64,000 nucleotides of DNA, taken from positions 21,184,431 to 21,248,430 of the forward strand of contig VZSR01000520.1 in NCBI GenBank assembly GCA_013398615.1. Direction: 5' to 3'. Under the pieces are notes generated by a model, which saw only the letters and a list, made by a program, of their open reading frames with translations, was not told where the DNA came from and searched no databases. Position numbers and translations under genes: made by a program. This document shows, in pieces, positions 37,428-50,439 of the stretch (positions within the stretch are counted from its first letter, which is position 1; the number at the start of each line of letters is the position of its first letter). The stretch comes from Brachypodius melanocephalos. Lineage: Eukaryota > Chordata > Aves > Passeriformes > Pycnonotidae.

Positions 37428-37483
37428 AAAAAAACAAAACAAAACAAAACAAAAGAAAAAACAAAAAAAACCCAAAAAACCCC
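37428..37483. repeat. CAAAA simple repeat and A-rich tract
   Basis: Starts as runs of A, then several CAAAA units, then A/C-rich sequence ending in CCCAAAAAACCCC. It accounts for the Phe/Cys-rich minus-strand frame at 37281-37574. Confidence 0.88.
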
Positions 37484-38043
37484 TGAAAATTATCACTGGC
37501 TCTTCTTTCTTCCCTGTTGGTGGGAATGAGAAAAAAGCAACAAACTCTTCTTCCCTGACCCCTCTCATCCCCAACCATGAAATGTCACTATTGTCTGGCT
37601 AGGAACAAAACCCAGATTTTGGAAACCTGTATATATGATAACTGCCAATATTCCTCTTTGCTTTAGAAATAATAAAAATATAAAGATATTAGAAATTCAG
37701 AATTCTGAGACCTTGTAAAGAGAGTTCCAAAGTATCAGAGAAAAAAAAAAGGTTAGATTTATTTTCTTTCACACAAAGCAGTGTTTATGATCTTTTTGTC
37801 TAAAACATTTTCCCCTCAGTTATTTCTGTCTAAACTCAGTTACATCATTTATCTCCCTTACTATTCATTTAAACAAAGCAACCCAACTCTACCAGCAGTT
37901 TCTAAATTCTTCAGGTTTCTCACCATTTTCTCCTAGTTCTGCACAAGCAGGATCTATTTTACATTTTGCAGTGGGCAAATTTGGAAATATCTTTGTTAAA
38001 GGAAATGTAAGGCATAAAATACATGAAAGTGGAGATATTGTAC
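37484..38043. other. Single-copy non-coding stretch
   Basis: AT-rich, with a poly-A run at 37739-37750. Nothing else is recognised. Confidence 0.5.
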
Positions 38044-38075
38044 ATTTAATTTAATTTAATTTAATTTAATTTAAA
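38044..38075. repeat. TTTAA pentanucleotide microsatellite
   Basis: Six uninterrupted TTTAA-type units. Confidence 0.92.
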
Positions 38076-41000
38076 GAGTATGTCTATTGATCTAATGTTT
38101 TTCCAGTTCCATAGAAATTCTTCAATTAATTCTAATGAGTAATTAAGTCTTCAAGGTTTATAGAAAAAATATGTCCTACACAGAACTGCATATTCTAATG
38201 TGTCTAAACCTATAGCCAGTGTTTCTGGTGTATAGTGGATCATTTTTCTTTAATAATGTTTTTATTAATAAATCATTAATAAATATGTGTGGCTCAGATC
38301 AATTTCTGAAAATATATCAAGTGAACCTGAATAACATTTCTGCCACCTACATAAGGACAGGCAAGTACTGCACACTACTAGAAAACCATAAAAATAGTTC
38401 AGTATCCCTTTCCTCTCTTTTCTTTGGTTGTTTTGATTTGACATGGAAATGTAGACAGCAACCCTAGTGTAGCAACTGATACATTAGAGGCTATTTGTCT
38501 ACTAGCAGCAAAACTATGAACCTGTCAATATTACAATTCATATTATGTTGCTTCCAACCTACCTAAACTTGGCACTTTTTATTATTAATCTTCATGAGCT
38601 GCTAACCTATTAAACAGATTAATCCTGATTTGAAGAGCTACTGTAAATAACCCAGTAAAGAATAAACTGACAATAAAATTAATATGCACAATATTTCAGA
38701 ATCAACTGAATACTATGCCTGAAAGACCCCTCCTGCTCTTTAGTTTAACATTAGATTAAAATCAGATGGATAATATGAATGTCCATATGTCTTAACATCC
38801 TGTGGGCTCACCATCCTGTGACTCTTTTTTGACTTTGACCACATCTATCACTTCTTGAGACTTTGGAGAATTAAAGCAAGCTTAAGTCACCAAAAAGCAT
38901 CTAGATTCCATGCTGTTACCATTTAGAAATAATGACTAATGAATGACAGATTAGAAAATACAGTCTTCTATTGCTAGTGACCATACTTCTGCAGGCAAAA
39001 TAAAATGATAGTGTGTTATCCAAAGGTGGAACAATTGCCCAGATCATTAGCAATGAAAGTAATGAAAATTTGTCTTGAAGAATTACATCACATTAGTGGA
39101 TAAAACAAAAAACATTCTTTTATTGTAGAATTTGCTATCTAGATGCCATTCCCTGTGTTGTCTTAGACCTCTTCTTAAAAATGTCGATTCAAAAGAACAG
39201 ATGATGAAAACATATAAAATAAAGAATTGTACATTGCCTCTGGGATAATATGAATGAAGACTTCACAGGACAAAGTCATATATTCCATTGCTAAACTCCC
39301 AAGTGACATGTAAAGTATTAAAGCTGAAAATTTCTACTGAAAAACGGTACACGTGTGAAAACCAAAGTTCAAAAGAATGGAATAACTATCAAATTACAAC
39401 AAAAATATTTTAAAGTAATTTTTTTAGTTAAATTAATATAAGTTTAGCTTAGAGCAAAGATGTGTACAATTCACATAAAAGAAGCCTTATTCAAAGAATC
39501 CAAGAAGCTCCTGATTGACCGAATTCAACTCTTGGATAACTGGCAACAAAGAAATAACCTCTCTTTTTACACCCTCCTCTGTAATGTTGTTGTCAGAAAA
39601 GCCATTTTATCTGTGCTCTCCCCATTCTCTAAACTCAGGGCCATGTTCCAGCTTAGCATAAAAAGATAGATGCAGTAACACATCATGCCTAAAGTAATAT
39701 GCCACTTATACAGCAGATGGAGCCCAGTAACTCAGCCTAGCCTGGGAAAATGACCACAAAAGAAATATTTTAGCATGAAAGATCAACACAGCACAACAGC
39801 AGGAATTTTTTATTCTTCCCAATATATCATTAACAAGCTTAGTTCTTGAGGATAGCAAGCCCAGTACAATAGGGCAAACATGTCACTTGAAAACATTCAT
39901 TTGTATCACCCCAGCAACCCTTAGAAAGGGAACATAAGTGATTAATGTTTTAGGAGTAGCTTTTTCCATTTTAAGGCAAATAAGTCATCTGCTCATTCAC
40001 CTGCAGAGTGCTATTGTTTTTTGCTTTCCTTGTAGGTTTTCTGATATCTGTGATAGTGATTTTAAAAGTGTTTTGTTGGGAGTCTACCTTCCTTTCTGCC
40101 GCAGTCAAGGGCAAAACTACCCTTGATTTTCACTATGAACAAATAACTGTAAATTCTAGTTATGATTTCTTCTTGCCATAGGCTTCTGATTTCTGACATC
40201 ATCATAGATTTTAAAAGTTTTTCTAAAAGACCTACTTTTCAAATAGTAATTCAAAAATATTTTTTAAAAAGGGCTGTATAACAGTTGTCTTGATATTTCC
40301 AAATACAGAAGATATAAATTAAAACATCACAGAACAAATTATTAATTATAATTATTTTTGAAATATCAGCAGCATTAACTAAGCTAAGCCCTTCTTTCTG
40401 AGTTTCCATGAAACTGTATTTGCAGGGCTGTTAGAACGAACAGAGAAAATGTCTATGCCATTTTGTAGGATGCTTCAGAATGGCAACAACCAGGCTTCAC
40501 AGAAAATGGCTGATTTCTACTATAAACAAAAAGGCATTAGCATTGCATAATAGCTCCAGGGCTGGTTTCAGCTGCATTATGTCACATAGGGATGAATGTG
40601 AGAATTGCAAGGTGATCTGGGGTGAAAAGCACAGTATGTTTCCTAAACTAGAAACAGTCAAAGCCTATTGATGCATCCTGATAACACCTACTTTCAAAAC
40701 CATTCAGGAAATCAACATATCTCCTTAAAAACCTTCATGAATGGTTAACACCTTGGCACAGGAATACCTGTGCCCTAAGTGCAATAGATTTTGTCTGGAT
40801 TACAGATTACTGCTGGTGTATATTTTTCTGTCTGAATCTCGCACCCTTGGTGCTCGCCCTTGTGTGCGGATGAAAGGCGTCCTTTGACACTCGGTGCTGG
40901 CAATATTTGTCAGTTCTGTGGCTCTGGCTTCAGGCTCTCAGATAGTCATGAGACAATCTGAGGGAGTAGCCAGAGGTTTGAAGTTAACAAAAAGTGACTG

Positions 41001-44000
41001 AGTTTATATCGAGGACTGCTATGTTAAATAAGGTTAGGCCATCTGGTTTAAGCAAGCACACTGTAGAGAATGCTGTCTTTAAAGTAAGTATTTTTCGTCA
41101 AAAACTTAGGTTAATGCCTCATTGTGTCACTCAGTTTGTTCCTTAAGTAAAAGAGAAATGTTTGTGAGAGGTCACTCAGAGTTTCCATTTGGCATCTTTT
41201 TATAAGCTTATTTTTCTTGTCTTAAAAGGACTCTTTTGTAGCTGCAGGAGGAAATGAAATGTGTACACTGACACTGAAATCTGTACAATGTCTTTTAAAT
41301 ACCAAGAGAATATATAGAAACGCAAAATATTTGCCAAATTATTTGATCAATCACTTTTGTGGAACCATAGTCTGTGTACCGAGGCTTGGAGACAGAGCCA
41401 AAATTTGTTTAATTTTTTTTTTAAATCAAATTTTACTAGTGAATATTAGATTGGGAAAAAGGCAGACCTATACTGCAGCAATACTATATTGCTTTTAAGT
41501 GGCCTAGAAGAAGAGTTTGCAAGAAAATGTCACATTATTTTATTGTCAAGCTACTAGCAAAGATCTGTCTTCTTAGAGGCAGAGACTATCAACAGTGTGA
41601 CAGACTGGGAGATCATCTCAGAAAGAGAACTTTGAATGATAGCTGCTCAGAACTGAATGGAAGGCTGGGAAAAGAAAGAACAAGGGCTGCTGCCTCAAGA
41701 TTGCCTCAGCTGGGTTCCAGGTACAAGTACCAAAGCACCAATTCTGTGTGTTTTGTGCTTTACTACCTAGAAAATACTCAGTGTGAACAATTTTTTGTAG
41801 GCATCGTCAATATTTTATATGCAGCAGCATATACCATGCACCTCCTCAGTAACAATCAGCTGTAAAGAAATATTCCTGGAACAGCTAATTCTGAGCAAAA
41901 CCATCAGATCTTCATGTTCCTGCAACAAAAAAATCCAACAGACAGGAGAAAACCCAGGTGCAAACTCTCAGATAAGAGTAATAGACTACTGTACCATGTG
42001 GTCAGCCATGCCATGAATGGGAGACTCAAGAAAAGCACTTTTCACTGTGCTATTTATAGTTTTATTAATGCATAGGATGCATGTTCATGTTGTGATAATT
42101 TATCAGTATGACCTCTTACTTTCACCACATATTTAATATAGTAAATGTGCCTATGTAGGTTCCTTTTTATGTTTTTTTTATCTCATCTCTTTTTTTCCTT
42201 TCTTTTTCTTTATACCTGAAATCTTTTCTACATTGGTGATTTGCAAAGTCATTACATGAATAAGTAGGAAATAGGAATTTCCTTACTTTGTCTAAATTTT
42301 TCTTAAAATAATCTACTTTTAATTTTCTCTACTAAAACACTTCTATAATTTTTCTGCACTAAGGTATACTCCAGCACTTAAAGTTTTCTCTACTTTATTT
42401 TTTCTATGTCTTTTTTTCCCCCAATACAGCACTGTAAACCATATACAGATTATTTTGGATTTAATCAGAATTCTAAATGAATATCACCTACTTAACCTTT
42501 TTGCTAGGACCCGATAGATGGGTAAAGATGTTAGTGTCTGATACCAAAAAGCATGGTCTACAAGTAGCTTTAAGTTAATGGGGAGAAATAAAATGAGGGG
42601 AGAAAAAAAATGGAACCTTCCATTTAAAAGTAAAAAAAGTCTTTATTTTTTGTGTAGTCTGGTGTAAAATGTGTAATTCATTATGAGACATCACTGACCT
42701 AAGAGAATGTTTAATGCTAAAGTATCAGAGAAATAAAACCGACATTGAATAAAAGTGTCTTTGAGGTGACTTTCCACGAACTTCCCACTGAAGTGCTAAA
42801 CATTATCTGCTGAAATTTATTCTCTTGTGTATGATTGCACTTTGTTAATTGTCAATGTGTAGGTTAACTCCCACTCACCTCCTAGCTCCCTGTAGTGGCA
42901 CTGGGAAATAATTTTTTTCACAGCATGAAATGAAACCACCCCTTGCCAGCTCCCTGATGTCCAAGACGGGAGGCAGAGTACCAGACACACCAAGAGGAGC
43001 TGTGTTATCCCAGTTAAGACTCTCCTGTCTCAAGGTTTTCCTCTAGCACAAGGACTGCAGCTCTTCTTGTTGAAATATGTGTGAAGAAGGGTAAACTATG
43101 AATTACTGTAACATTTGATATGTTTTGGACTAGAGATCAGGAATGAAAGTTTAATTCTATGATAGATTCTAAGTGTATCTCACATACAGTATTTACAAGC
43201 ATATCTTGAGAGGAAGAATTTAGTGCTACTATGTATAACTAAAATTTTTTTCTTCCTGAATACTCTTGAGTTTGTTCTGCCATTTTTAGTAGTCTGAAAA
43301 ATGTCATGTGTTAATCTATTACTACTTGTGGACTACTTATGAACCACTGCTCTGAATGAAGGTTATTCATAACCTCATGCTATCTACTTACTACCCATCT
43401 CACTTCCAGATGGGTCCCCAAATTCATCAGTTCCCCAGAGTAGTGGTGGTAAGACTTATAGTGAAGATATTTTCAGGGAAGCATGATTTTCTAAGCATAT
43501 GTGAGGATCTCTAATTCTGTCAATGTTCTTGTGACCAGAAATGTGTTTTCTAAATTTGCTCAACACAGACATGACTGTTTAAAAATGCTTGCCATGCCTT
43601 GGATGTGGTAGATACGATTCACTAGTCTTATATTTTATTTTTATGCACTAGTTATTTAACAGCAGCACCTGTGGCACTAAAAGGAATTAACAGTCCATAG
43701 CACTAGGTACTGTGATTTTTAGCAGCTGTCCAAATATCTTACCTTCAGAATAGGTGATGCATTAGTGCAACACATTTAGCAAAAGCTATATGAAGAACAA
43801 TATTCTGAAGCAGTATGTACGTGGACAGTTTCTAGCACAAAATGAGAGAAGTGTGAATGAAAATCCTTGTGGAAATGCCACATCTGTTGGGAAAAAAAAA
43901 AGCCCATTCACTGACAAGTGAAATAGCATGAAGGTCTTCAAATCGATGCTGTTTTACCTACCATTCTTCTCAAATGAACTGTAACTGATGGTCAAATTTG

Positions 44001-44189
44001 ATGACATAATTGGTAAAATAAAAGGGGTGGGAAATGCTAAAAAACACAGCATTTCATTAATGATGGAGAATCACGCACAAGGAGTAATAGTCTAGTACAC
44101 ACAATTGCTTACTGTTTTTGGAAATTTACTTTTTCTACAGACATTTATTATGTGTGGCTCTCAAGTCTTCAGAAGGGATAGGCAAGCAA
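38076..44189. other. Long single-copy non-coding stretch
   Basis: About 6 kb of AT-rich DNA with no supported exon. A T-rich pyrimidine tract lies at 42168-42213 and a CpG cluster at 40838-40960 (listed separately). The 112-codon frame at 41527-41865 has no recognisable domain. Confidence 0.45.
40838..40960. promoter_or_regulatory. Small CpG cluster, possible regulatory element
   Basis: Five CpGs fall within about 70 bases (TCTCGCACC, GCTCGCCC, GTGCGGATG, GGCGTCC, ACTCGGTG) in otherwise CpG-poor DNA. Two related decamers, TTGGTGCTCG and TCGGTGCTGG, occur about 45 bp apart. There is no clear open frame or TATA. Conserved element or young insertion are both possible, and I have no direct evidence for either. 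Confidence 0.22.
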
Positions 44190-44332
44190 GGAGATGCAGA
44201 GGGGATTTTTTGAGAGGTTTGGTTGTCTAGAACCTGATGACAGTGCTGATAGGTTTGAGTGTTTATGAGTAAGAGTCAGGGGGAAGGCTAACAAAGCAAG
44301 TATCCCAGTGGGAATCTGTTACAACAAAATAA
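44190..44332 (+). mobile_element. CR1-type LINE fragment, endonuclease region
   Basis: Contains GAGAGGTTTGGTTGTCTAGA at 44211 on, and a frame near 44255-44326 reading ECL*VRVRGKANKASIPVGI then CYN. This matches the start of the CR1 endonuclease domain ('..GKxNKxDIxVGICYRPP'). It breaks off at exactly the position where the conserved Arg-Pro-Pro would follow and has one in-frame stop. It is a rare internal piece, since most CR1 copies here keep only the 3' end. Confidence 0.7.
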
Positions 44333-44734
44333 ACTCACAGAGATTGTCGAAATAAAAATAAATTAAACCCAAATTTCGTCACAACTCTCCTAAAGAAATA
44401 GAATGGGTGCATGGTATTTAAACAATACAATTATGAGCATTTAAGCATTCGACACTTTGGAGCCCTGTATAAAATATATAGTGTCTCAGAAATTGTATAG
44501 TACAATTACCTGAGAGGAAGGGTTCAGGAGAAGTACAAAATATCAGTTAAAACCATAGATTGGTGAAGCATCACCAGTTTCAATGATACACATTATCAGA
44601 AAACATGACTAGAAAGATATTTTTCAGAACAACTGATATCCAGATTATGCTGGCAGAATAGGAATGAGACCAAGCAGATATTCAGCAGTGATATTCCTTA
44701 CCACAGACGTCTCTCTGCATCATCCATGAAATTG
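44333..44734. other. Spacer between two CR1 pieces
   Basis: About 400 bp of AT-rich sequence with no recognised content. It may be host DNA or CR1 sequence decayed past recognition. Confidence 0.4.
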
Positions 44735-45004
44735 TTACCAGATACTCTATGGCAACAAGGACCTGAGGGAATGGGATGAAGCTGTGCAGGAGAAATTCAG
44801 GTTAGGGATTAGAAAAGGTTTTTCATCCAGAGGGTGATTGGGCACTGGAACATTTCCCCACAGAAGTGGTCACAGCACCAAGCATTTGGACAATGCTCTC
44901 AGGCATGATGGTTTGCTTCTTGGGGTTGTCCTGTGCAGGGCCAGAAGGTGGACTTTGACTGATCCCTGTGAGACCCTTCCAACTCAGGATACTCTCTGAT
45001 TCTT
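44735..45004 (+). mobile_element. CR1 LINE 3' fragment
   Basis: GACCTGAGGGAATGGGATGA, CATCCAGAGGGTGATTGGGC, GACAATGCTCTCAGGCATGA and GGGTTGTCCTGTGCAGGGCC in this order are typical of the last ORF2 codons and the 3' UTR of one CR1 subfamily. The end CTTCCAACTCAGGATACTCT is followed by a decayed tail TGATTCTTTT. A segment of about 20 bp expected between 'AGCACCAAGC' and 'ATTTGGACAA' is missing. Confidence 0.93.
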
Positions 45005-46380
45005 TTCAGATGGATAAAAACATCCCAGAAGAGAAAGTAAGATCGGCTGTGACTAGGTACAACAAATTATGTGTTAATACCTTGTATGCACTTTTAGAGT
45101 TTATATAGAAAGGTCTCAGCACGGAGAATCCTGACAAAATGTATCTCATGCCTATGGCTGGGACACAACAGTGAGCTGAACTTTGTTAAAAAAAAAATCC
45201 AATTTGCCAATCTGAAAGTTGAATTATTTCTGTAATGAAATAGTGGGAAGTATTGAGAAATTTCCCAGAGATGGGAGTAACCCAGCAAAACAGAGAAGCT
45301 TTAAAGTTTTAATCATATTTTTGTAAGAGTCCTTCCTGCATCAGAAGGGGAGACTTTGCTCTCTGCATTAATTTCCTATTGATGAATAAGCATTGGAGTA
45401 AAAGTAGAGGGTGGGTCCCACCTATTACCTCTGTTGTGCCCCTCTGAGTTAAGGTGAATGCTTAAGGGATGATGCTGGGAAGATGGAGATATATTTTGAG
45501 CCCACAGATGCTTTTGGTTTGTCCAAATGAAGCAAAGGAACCAAGCTTGTGTCTCTCAATTTCAAGAATTAGATGATAAATTGTCACTTCATGGAAACAT
45601 AGAAAAAAAAAAAAGTGCTGGGAAAAAGACAGATCAACCAGTTTGAGTATCTACCATGGGCCAAGTTAACCATGATTAATTTACCTTTCTAACAGCCAGA
45701 CACTTTTAAAAGGCAATCTTTTCAATACAGCAAGGGGAAATGCTCACAAAGTCTCACAAGTCACCTGGAAAAGCTAGTTTATATCTGTTGTAGTTGCCAG
45801 GCAACCACCACAATCTTCCAGTTACTAAAAATTGTCTGACTGGAGTTGACCTTACTTTTATGCTATGGTTACCCCTACAGCCTTCCCCAAAATAACAAAA
45901 TTCTGTCAATCTGCCAGAAACAAATTTCTGTCATTACACTGAAATTTTGCAGCCCATTACTCCATAATAAGAACTACTGCCTTTAGGTGTCCCAACGGGA
46001 TGAGCTGCTGAAGCAACTGATTTATTTCAGTTAGAAGCAAGATTTCTTTTAGCACGTGTTCGTTTCCATTTTAATTTTTTAAAAGTAATATTCGTATCAA
46101 TCCTAAGCATGTAGACCTGGGGACTTATTCTGCACTGCAGTCTCAACCAAAATCATGATTAGATCAGGAATGCAGCCTATTTTTAAGAATGCAGTGTGTG
46201 GCCTTTGTGGCCCTAGAGCAACAGAAAGCATGTCAATAGTTCCAGTAGGTCAGTGTCCATATAGTGATCAATATCAGGACAGAAGCAATAATCAAGAAAT
46301 TCCATGTCAATGAAATCACATTAACTTTTAATTTGTTTAGTATTCATTACTTATACTGCAAAAGAGGCAGGAAAGTGAAA
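45005..46380. other. Single-copy non-coding stretch with an X-box
   Basis: AT-rich, with an A-run at 45603-45613. The single notable feature is the palindromic X-box at 45793-45805. No coding sequence is supported. Confidence 0.5.
45793..45805. promoter_or_regulatory. Perfect palindromic RFX X-box motif
   Basis: GTTGCC-A-GGCAAC is an exact match to the RFX-family X-box pattern GTNRCC(0-3 N)RGYAAC, with a one-base spacer and fully symmetrical arms. RFX factors control ciliary and other genes from promoters and enhancers. No gene start is visible nearby, so a distal enhancer is the only role that could be argued. Occupancy cannot be judged from sequence. Confidence 0.45.
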
Positions 46381-46413
46381 CTATGAAAATAGTTATGAAA
46401 ATAGTTATGAAAA
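46381..46413. repeat. 12-bp tandem repeat next to an LTR edge
   Basis: Three near-identical copies of a TATGAAAATAGT unit end within a base or two of the LTR at 46414. The repeat either pre-dated the insertion or grew by slippage at its edge. Confidence 0.75.
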
Positions 46414-46962
46414 TATCGTGGTTTAACCCCAGATGTCAACTAAGGACCACACAGACCCTCTTTCACTCCTCCTGCCCCCTGATGGAATGGGGTGGGGAAT
46501 CAGAAAAAGAAAAAATCTTTGGTTTGGTATAAGGACAAACTGATAATAGAAATAAAGTAAATAATAACAGTAGTAATAATTGTAATGAAATGGAGAGGGA
46601 AAGAGAGGAAACAACTGATGCACTGTACAATTTCTCACCAATTCCCAGTCTGAGCAGCATGTTCCAACCAAGTGTCCCCCCCTCCACCCCAGTTTATATA
46701 CTGGGCATGACATTCTGTGGTATGCAGTATCCCTTTGGCCAATTCCAGTCAGATGTCCTGGTTATGACTCCTCACATATTGTGCAGGTCCTCCCTGGCAG
46801 AGCTTGGGAAATTAAAAGTCCTGAAAGTCCTTGACCTAAGGGTAAACATTACAGCTAAAGCATCACTGAGTTATCAACATTATTCTCATACTGACTCCAA
46901 AACACAGCACTCCACCAACTACTGGGAAGAAAACTAAATCTATCCCAGCTGAAACCAGAACA
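46414..46962 (-). mobile_element. Solitary ERV LTR, minus strand, TATA box retained
   Basis: About 550 bp. On the plus strand it starts near CGTGGTTTAACCCC and ends near CCAGCTGAAACCAGAACA. The minus strand therefore begins TGTTCTGGTTTCAGCTGG and closes GGTTAAACCACG, a common avian LTR pattern that I know by sequence though not by certain family name. The minus-strand promoter has AGTATATAAACT at 46691-46702. Other typical blocks are GGGCATGACATTCTGTGGTATG at about 46704-46725 and TTATCAACATTATTCTCATA at 46875-46894. There is no internal viral sequence on either side, so it is a solo LTR. Terminal TG/CA is decayed at one edge (TAT for TGT), and no clean target-site duplication is seen. Confidence 0.88.
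46691..46702 (-). promoter_or_regulatory. LTR TATA box
   Basis: Minus-strand AGTATATAAACT, a good TATA match inside the minus-oriented LTR. If active, transcription would run leftward, out toward 46.4 kb. Confidence 0.6.
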
Positions 46963-49900
46963 CAGAAGTTGATATTTATCATTTCTATATTGCAACCAGG
47001 AAGGGTTAAAAAAGAGAGGTTAAGGGTTCCTGAAAACAAAATAGTAAGCCTAAATTCCAGTGCTACTTCATCCTTTTAATTTAATGACTTCTGAAAATCT
47101 TAGTGAAACCATCCAGAAATAAACAAATATTAACCAGTGAGTTACTAGGGTAATGCTTAATTTACCTAGCTACTACCTTAATTGGATGCATTTGGATCAA
47201 ACTAGATTTTCTCCACTGCCAGTGGGGGAAGTTCCCAAGGAAGGTTCGTCCCATCTGAATGATATATTTATGTCTGTATTGACAAAAGATAAAACCAATC
47301 CAGATGAAAAACTTAAAACAGATACCTAACTTCTTGACAGCTGAGGTTCAATGAGATGAATTTCTCACTCATAGGTAGTCAAGGCAAAGCACTGTGCAGA
47401 TGGACTTTAAGGTCACATTGCAATTATTTGCAACAAAGATAGAACTATTCTGATCTCATTTGATCTAGCTCTGTGATTTATTCCCTGAATCTACCCTTTC
47501 TGTAGATATTTTTCCTGTGTTGAAAATAATTTTTTTCAGCACTTTAAAAAAAAGTTTTAAATCTAAAAAGATTAGAGTAAGTGACTTACTGTTTTTTTCC
47601 AGATAGATTTCGTTTGTGTCCTGTAAGCTCAATATCTTAGCCTGGAATGAGGTACAATCATGTTATAACAGTATGACTCATACTTACCCTACTTTAAAAA
47701 AAGTGCAAGGGTTTCCAAATAAAATGATAATATAACAGTGTTAAGTATAGGAAAGTTATAAGGACCTCCAACAAAGAACACAATGATTCAGGATACTTCT
47801 GACAAAATTCCAATTTACTTTCTATATCACTCAAAAAAAAACTAGACTTAAAGGAGATATAAGCATAATTTTCTTCTACTTTACAGTTACTTTGACTTTA
47901 GACAAGTCATATTATATATTAAATGCCATAGCTTCACATTTCTTTTTCCATGGTGATATTCATAATAATGCCAGTGAAATTGATAATAAAACTAATTCAG
48001 TGATGTATAATGCTAACTTCCACTTGCATTATTAAAAAATAATGTGAAATAGTATCTTGAAAGTGATTTGTATATGCTTACTAAAAAATGCTGAATGTGA
48101 CCTTTTCATATCAAATTGAGTTACTTCTTATTGAAGTTTTCAGGGAAACAAGATTGTTATAATAGTCTTACAGTCTGCACATATGAAATGCTGGTTAATG
48201 TGGTACCTTGTTAAGAAGATATCTAATATTTCAGCTATATTTTTCCTAAACCTTATGCTGAGGCCAGACCTGGCAATGATGTCTAAGGTAGCACAAAACA
48301 AGGAGTTTCACAAAAGCTTTGAGCATGAGCAATTACACAAAGGAGACTCTGACTGCCCTTCATACTTGTTTTCAACTTGTTTTATTCCTTAACACCACAA
48401 TGATTGTGGAGCTGCATAATAAAATTTCAGTGCAACTACAGCCCACAGAAACCATTCTGTTAGCTAGTCTTGGGCTGAATTAGTTTTAACCCAGGTCAGC
48501 TCCACTGATTTTAGAGTAAAGATCCTATAAATGTACCATAGATCACTGGGAGGGGAAGGGAGATAAAATGGAAAGGAAAGGTACAGAAATAGGTATGAAC
48601 ACCTTGGTCCACTCCCCGGTTTGAATATGCTGATTTATCAAGATTTAATGTTCATAAAAAGATCATCACAGGCACTTCAGCAGTAGAATTGTAAAATAGT
48701 TAACATAGCATGTTTACTGCTGCCAGTTAATTTTCCTTCAAGCCAACTAATTTTTCCATAGTTTACACTAATCCAGTAAAACCAATATGAACAGGCAGTG
48801 AGTAAGCACTCTTACTCAATATTTAAGCTTAGCAGATTTAGAGAGATGTACAGTATTTTAACATATCAAAGCACGTGGATATCTTGCTTAAATGGCAGCT
48901 GCTGTTTGTAATATCTGAGTGCTTTCAATGAAGATATCAGCAGGGCAAGCAACTAATGCATCTAGTGAAACTGTGCACTCAAAGATGAATGGTGTCTGGA
49001 AGTAGGACAACAGCAGAATGTAAGCAGATATGCTAGAGGATATAATGTCAGTGGCTGGAAGCTATTTGGATAGCAAATGCTGCAAGTTTTATGAATGGCT
49101 GTCAGGAGCCAATCGTATAAAATAAGCCTTACATAAGCCAAAGAGAAGCTGAGGAATAGACTTGTAAAATAGCTTTTGCTCCCTCCTTTAGGATCACATG
49201 GCAGATCTAGGTCTAGATCTGAATCTATATGAGATTGACCTCAGTAGAGGAGTACAGAATCTTTCTGAAAATAATTTTTAACCTTAGAAGAGCATATATT
49301 TCAGAGATAAAAGTACATAAATTAATGAATATAATGATAGAGAAACCATCTTGATGTGTCTTTCCAGTAGCTAGTTGTTCACATCTCTAAAAAGACAAAT
49401 AAACCAACTGTGAAAATACTTGTTTTCAACTTCCAGTCTGGATCCTTTCATACCTTTCTAGACTGGCCTGAGAATACATTCTGTACCAGCTGTTTAGCCC
49501 CTTTGATCAAATCATCCTCTAACTTTTTTGGTCAGTGTGAACAGATATTTTCTAGAACTTTTTTCCACTGGAAATGTTTTTCTACTCTTTTTATCATAGC
49601 TGTGGTTAAGGCTCTCTTTTGACATTAAGAAAGTACATATGTCAGCAAAATTCCTTCAGGATGAACACTCTCTGGCTTTAGCTGTTTACTTATGCTCTGC
49701 AGAAAAAAACAGGAGACCAATTACTTGAATAGTGAATTCCAAAGAGCCCAAATCCCCATTTTCTATCAAAACTCTCTATCTTAAACATAACAGAAATCAG
49801 CTTAAAAGAATCACAGATGCAAAAATATTTTCCTAAAAATATTAGAACTCCATCTGAGAATTATAAATAATTTTACTAGCAATCACACTCAATTTACAGT

Positions 49901-50439
49901 CATACACTGAGTATTCACTTGCCTAAAGTCACAGTACTATTCAGGAACTGATCTGGAAATAGAGACAAACCTTCTCTTTAAATGGCTGTCAGAGAGTGCT
50001 TCAAGGGTTTTCTATACGATGGTTTGGTATACTTATTTGAACCACAATTTATGAAACCACAAAATGAAATTTTTGAAAGCTGCTCTCTCATTTGAATATT
50101 TAAATCATGATTTCAATGGGTGTAGGTACACACAAATGATGGCATCTAAAAACTAAGACACCCCAGAGAAAAATACACAGATATTTAAAACTAATTGTTT
50201 AACCATCACTTAAATGCAAGAGTTTCGGGGGTGGGTAGGGAGGTTCCCTCTGCCATGATTTTTTGAAGTTCTAAATTTACAAGAATTTTGAACTGACTAC
50301 AGAAATCTTACCTTATTTCTATTTTCTTTATGTCTAAGGGTATTTGGCCAGATGTGATTTCACCACCAGGCCCTTAGCACCAATAGTACCGAGTAGGTCT
50401 AACACTAGGGAATGAATAAACACACACTTGCAAACATCC
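46963..50439. other. Single-copy non-coding stretch
   Basis: AT-rich. No exon or mobile element is supported, and frames do not exceed 70 codons. Confidence 0.5.
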
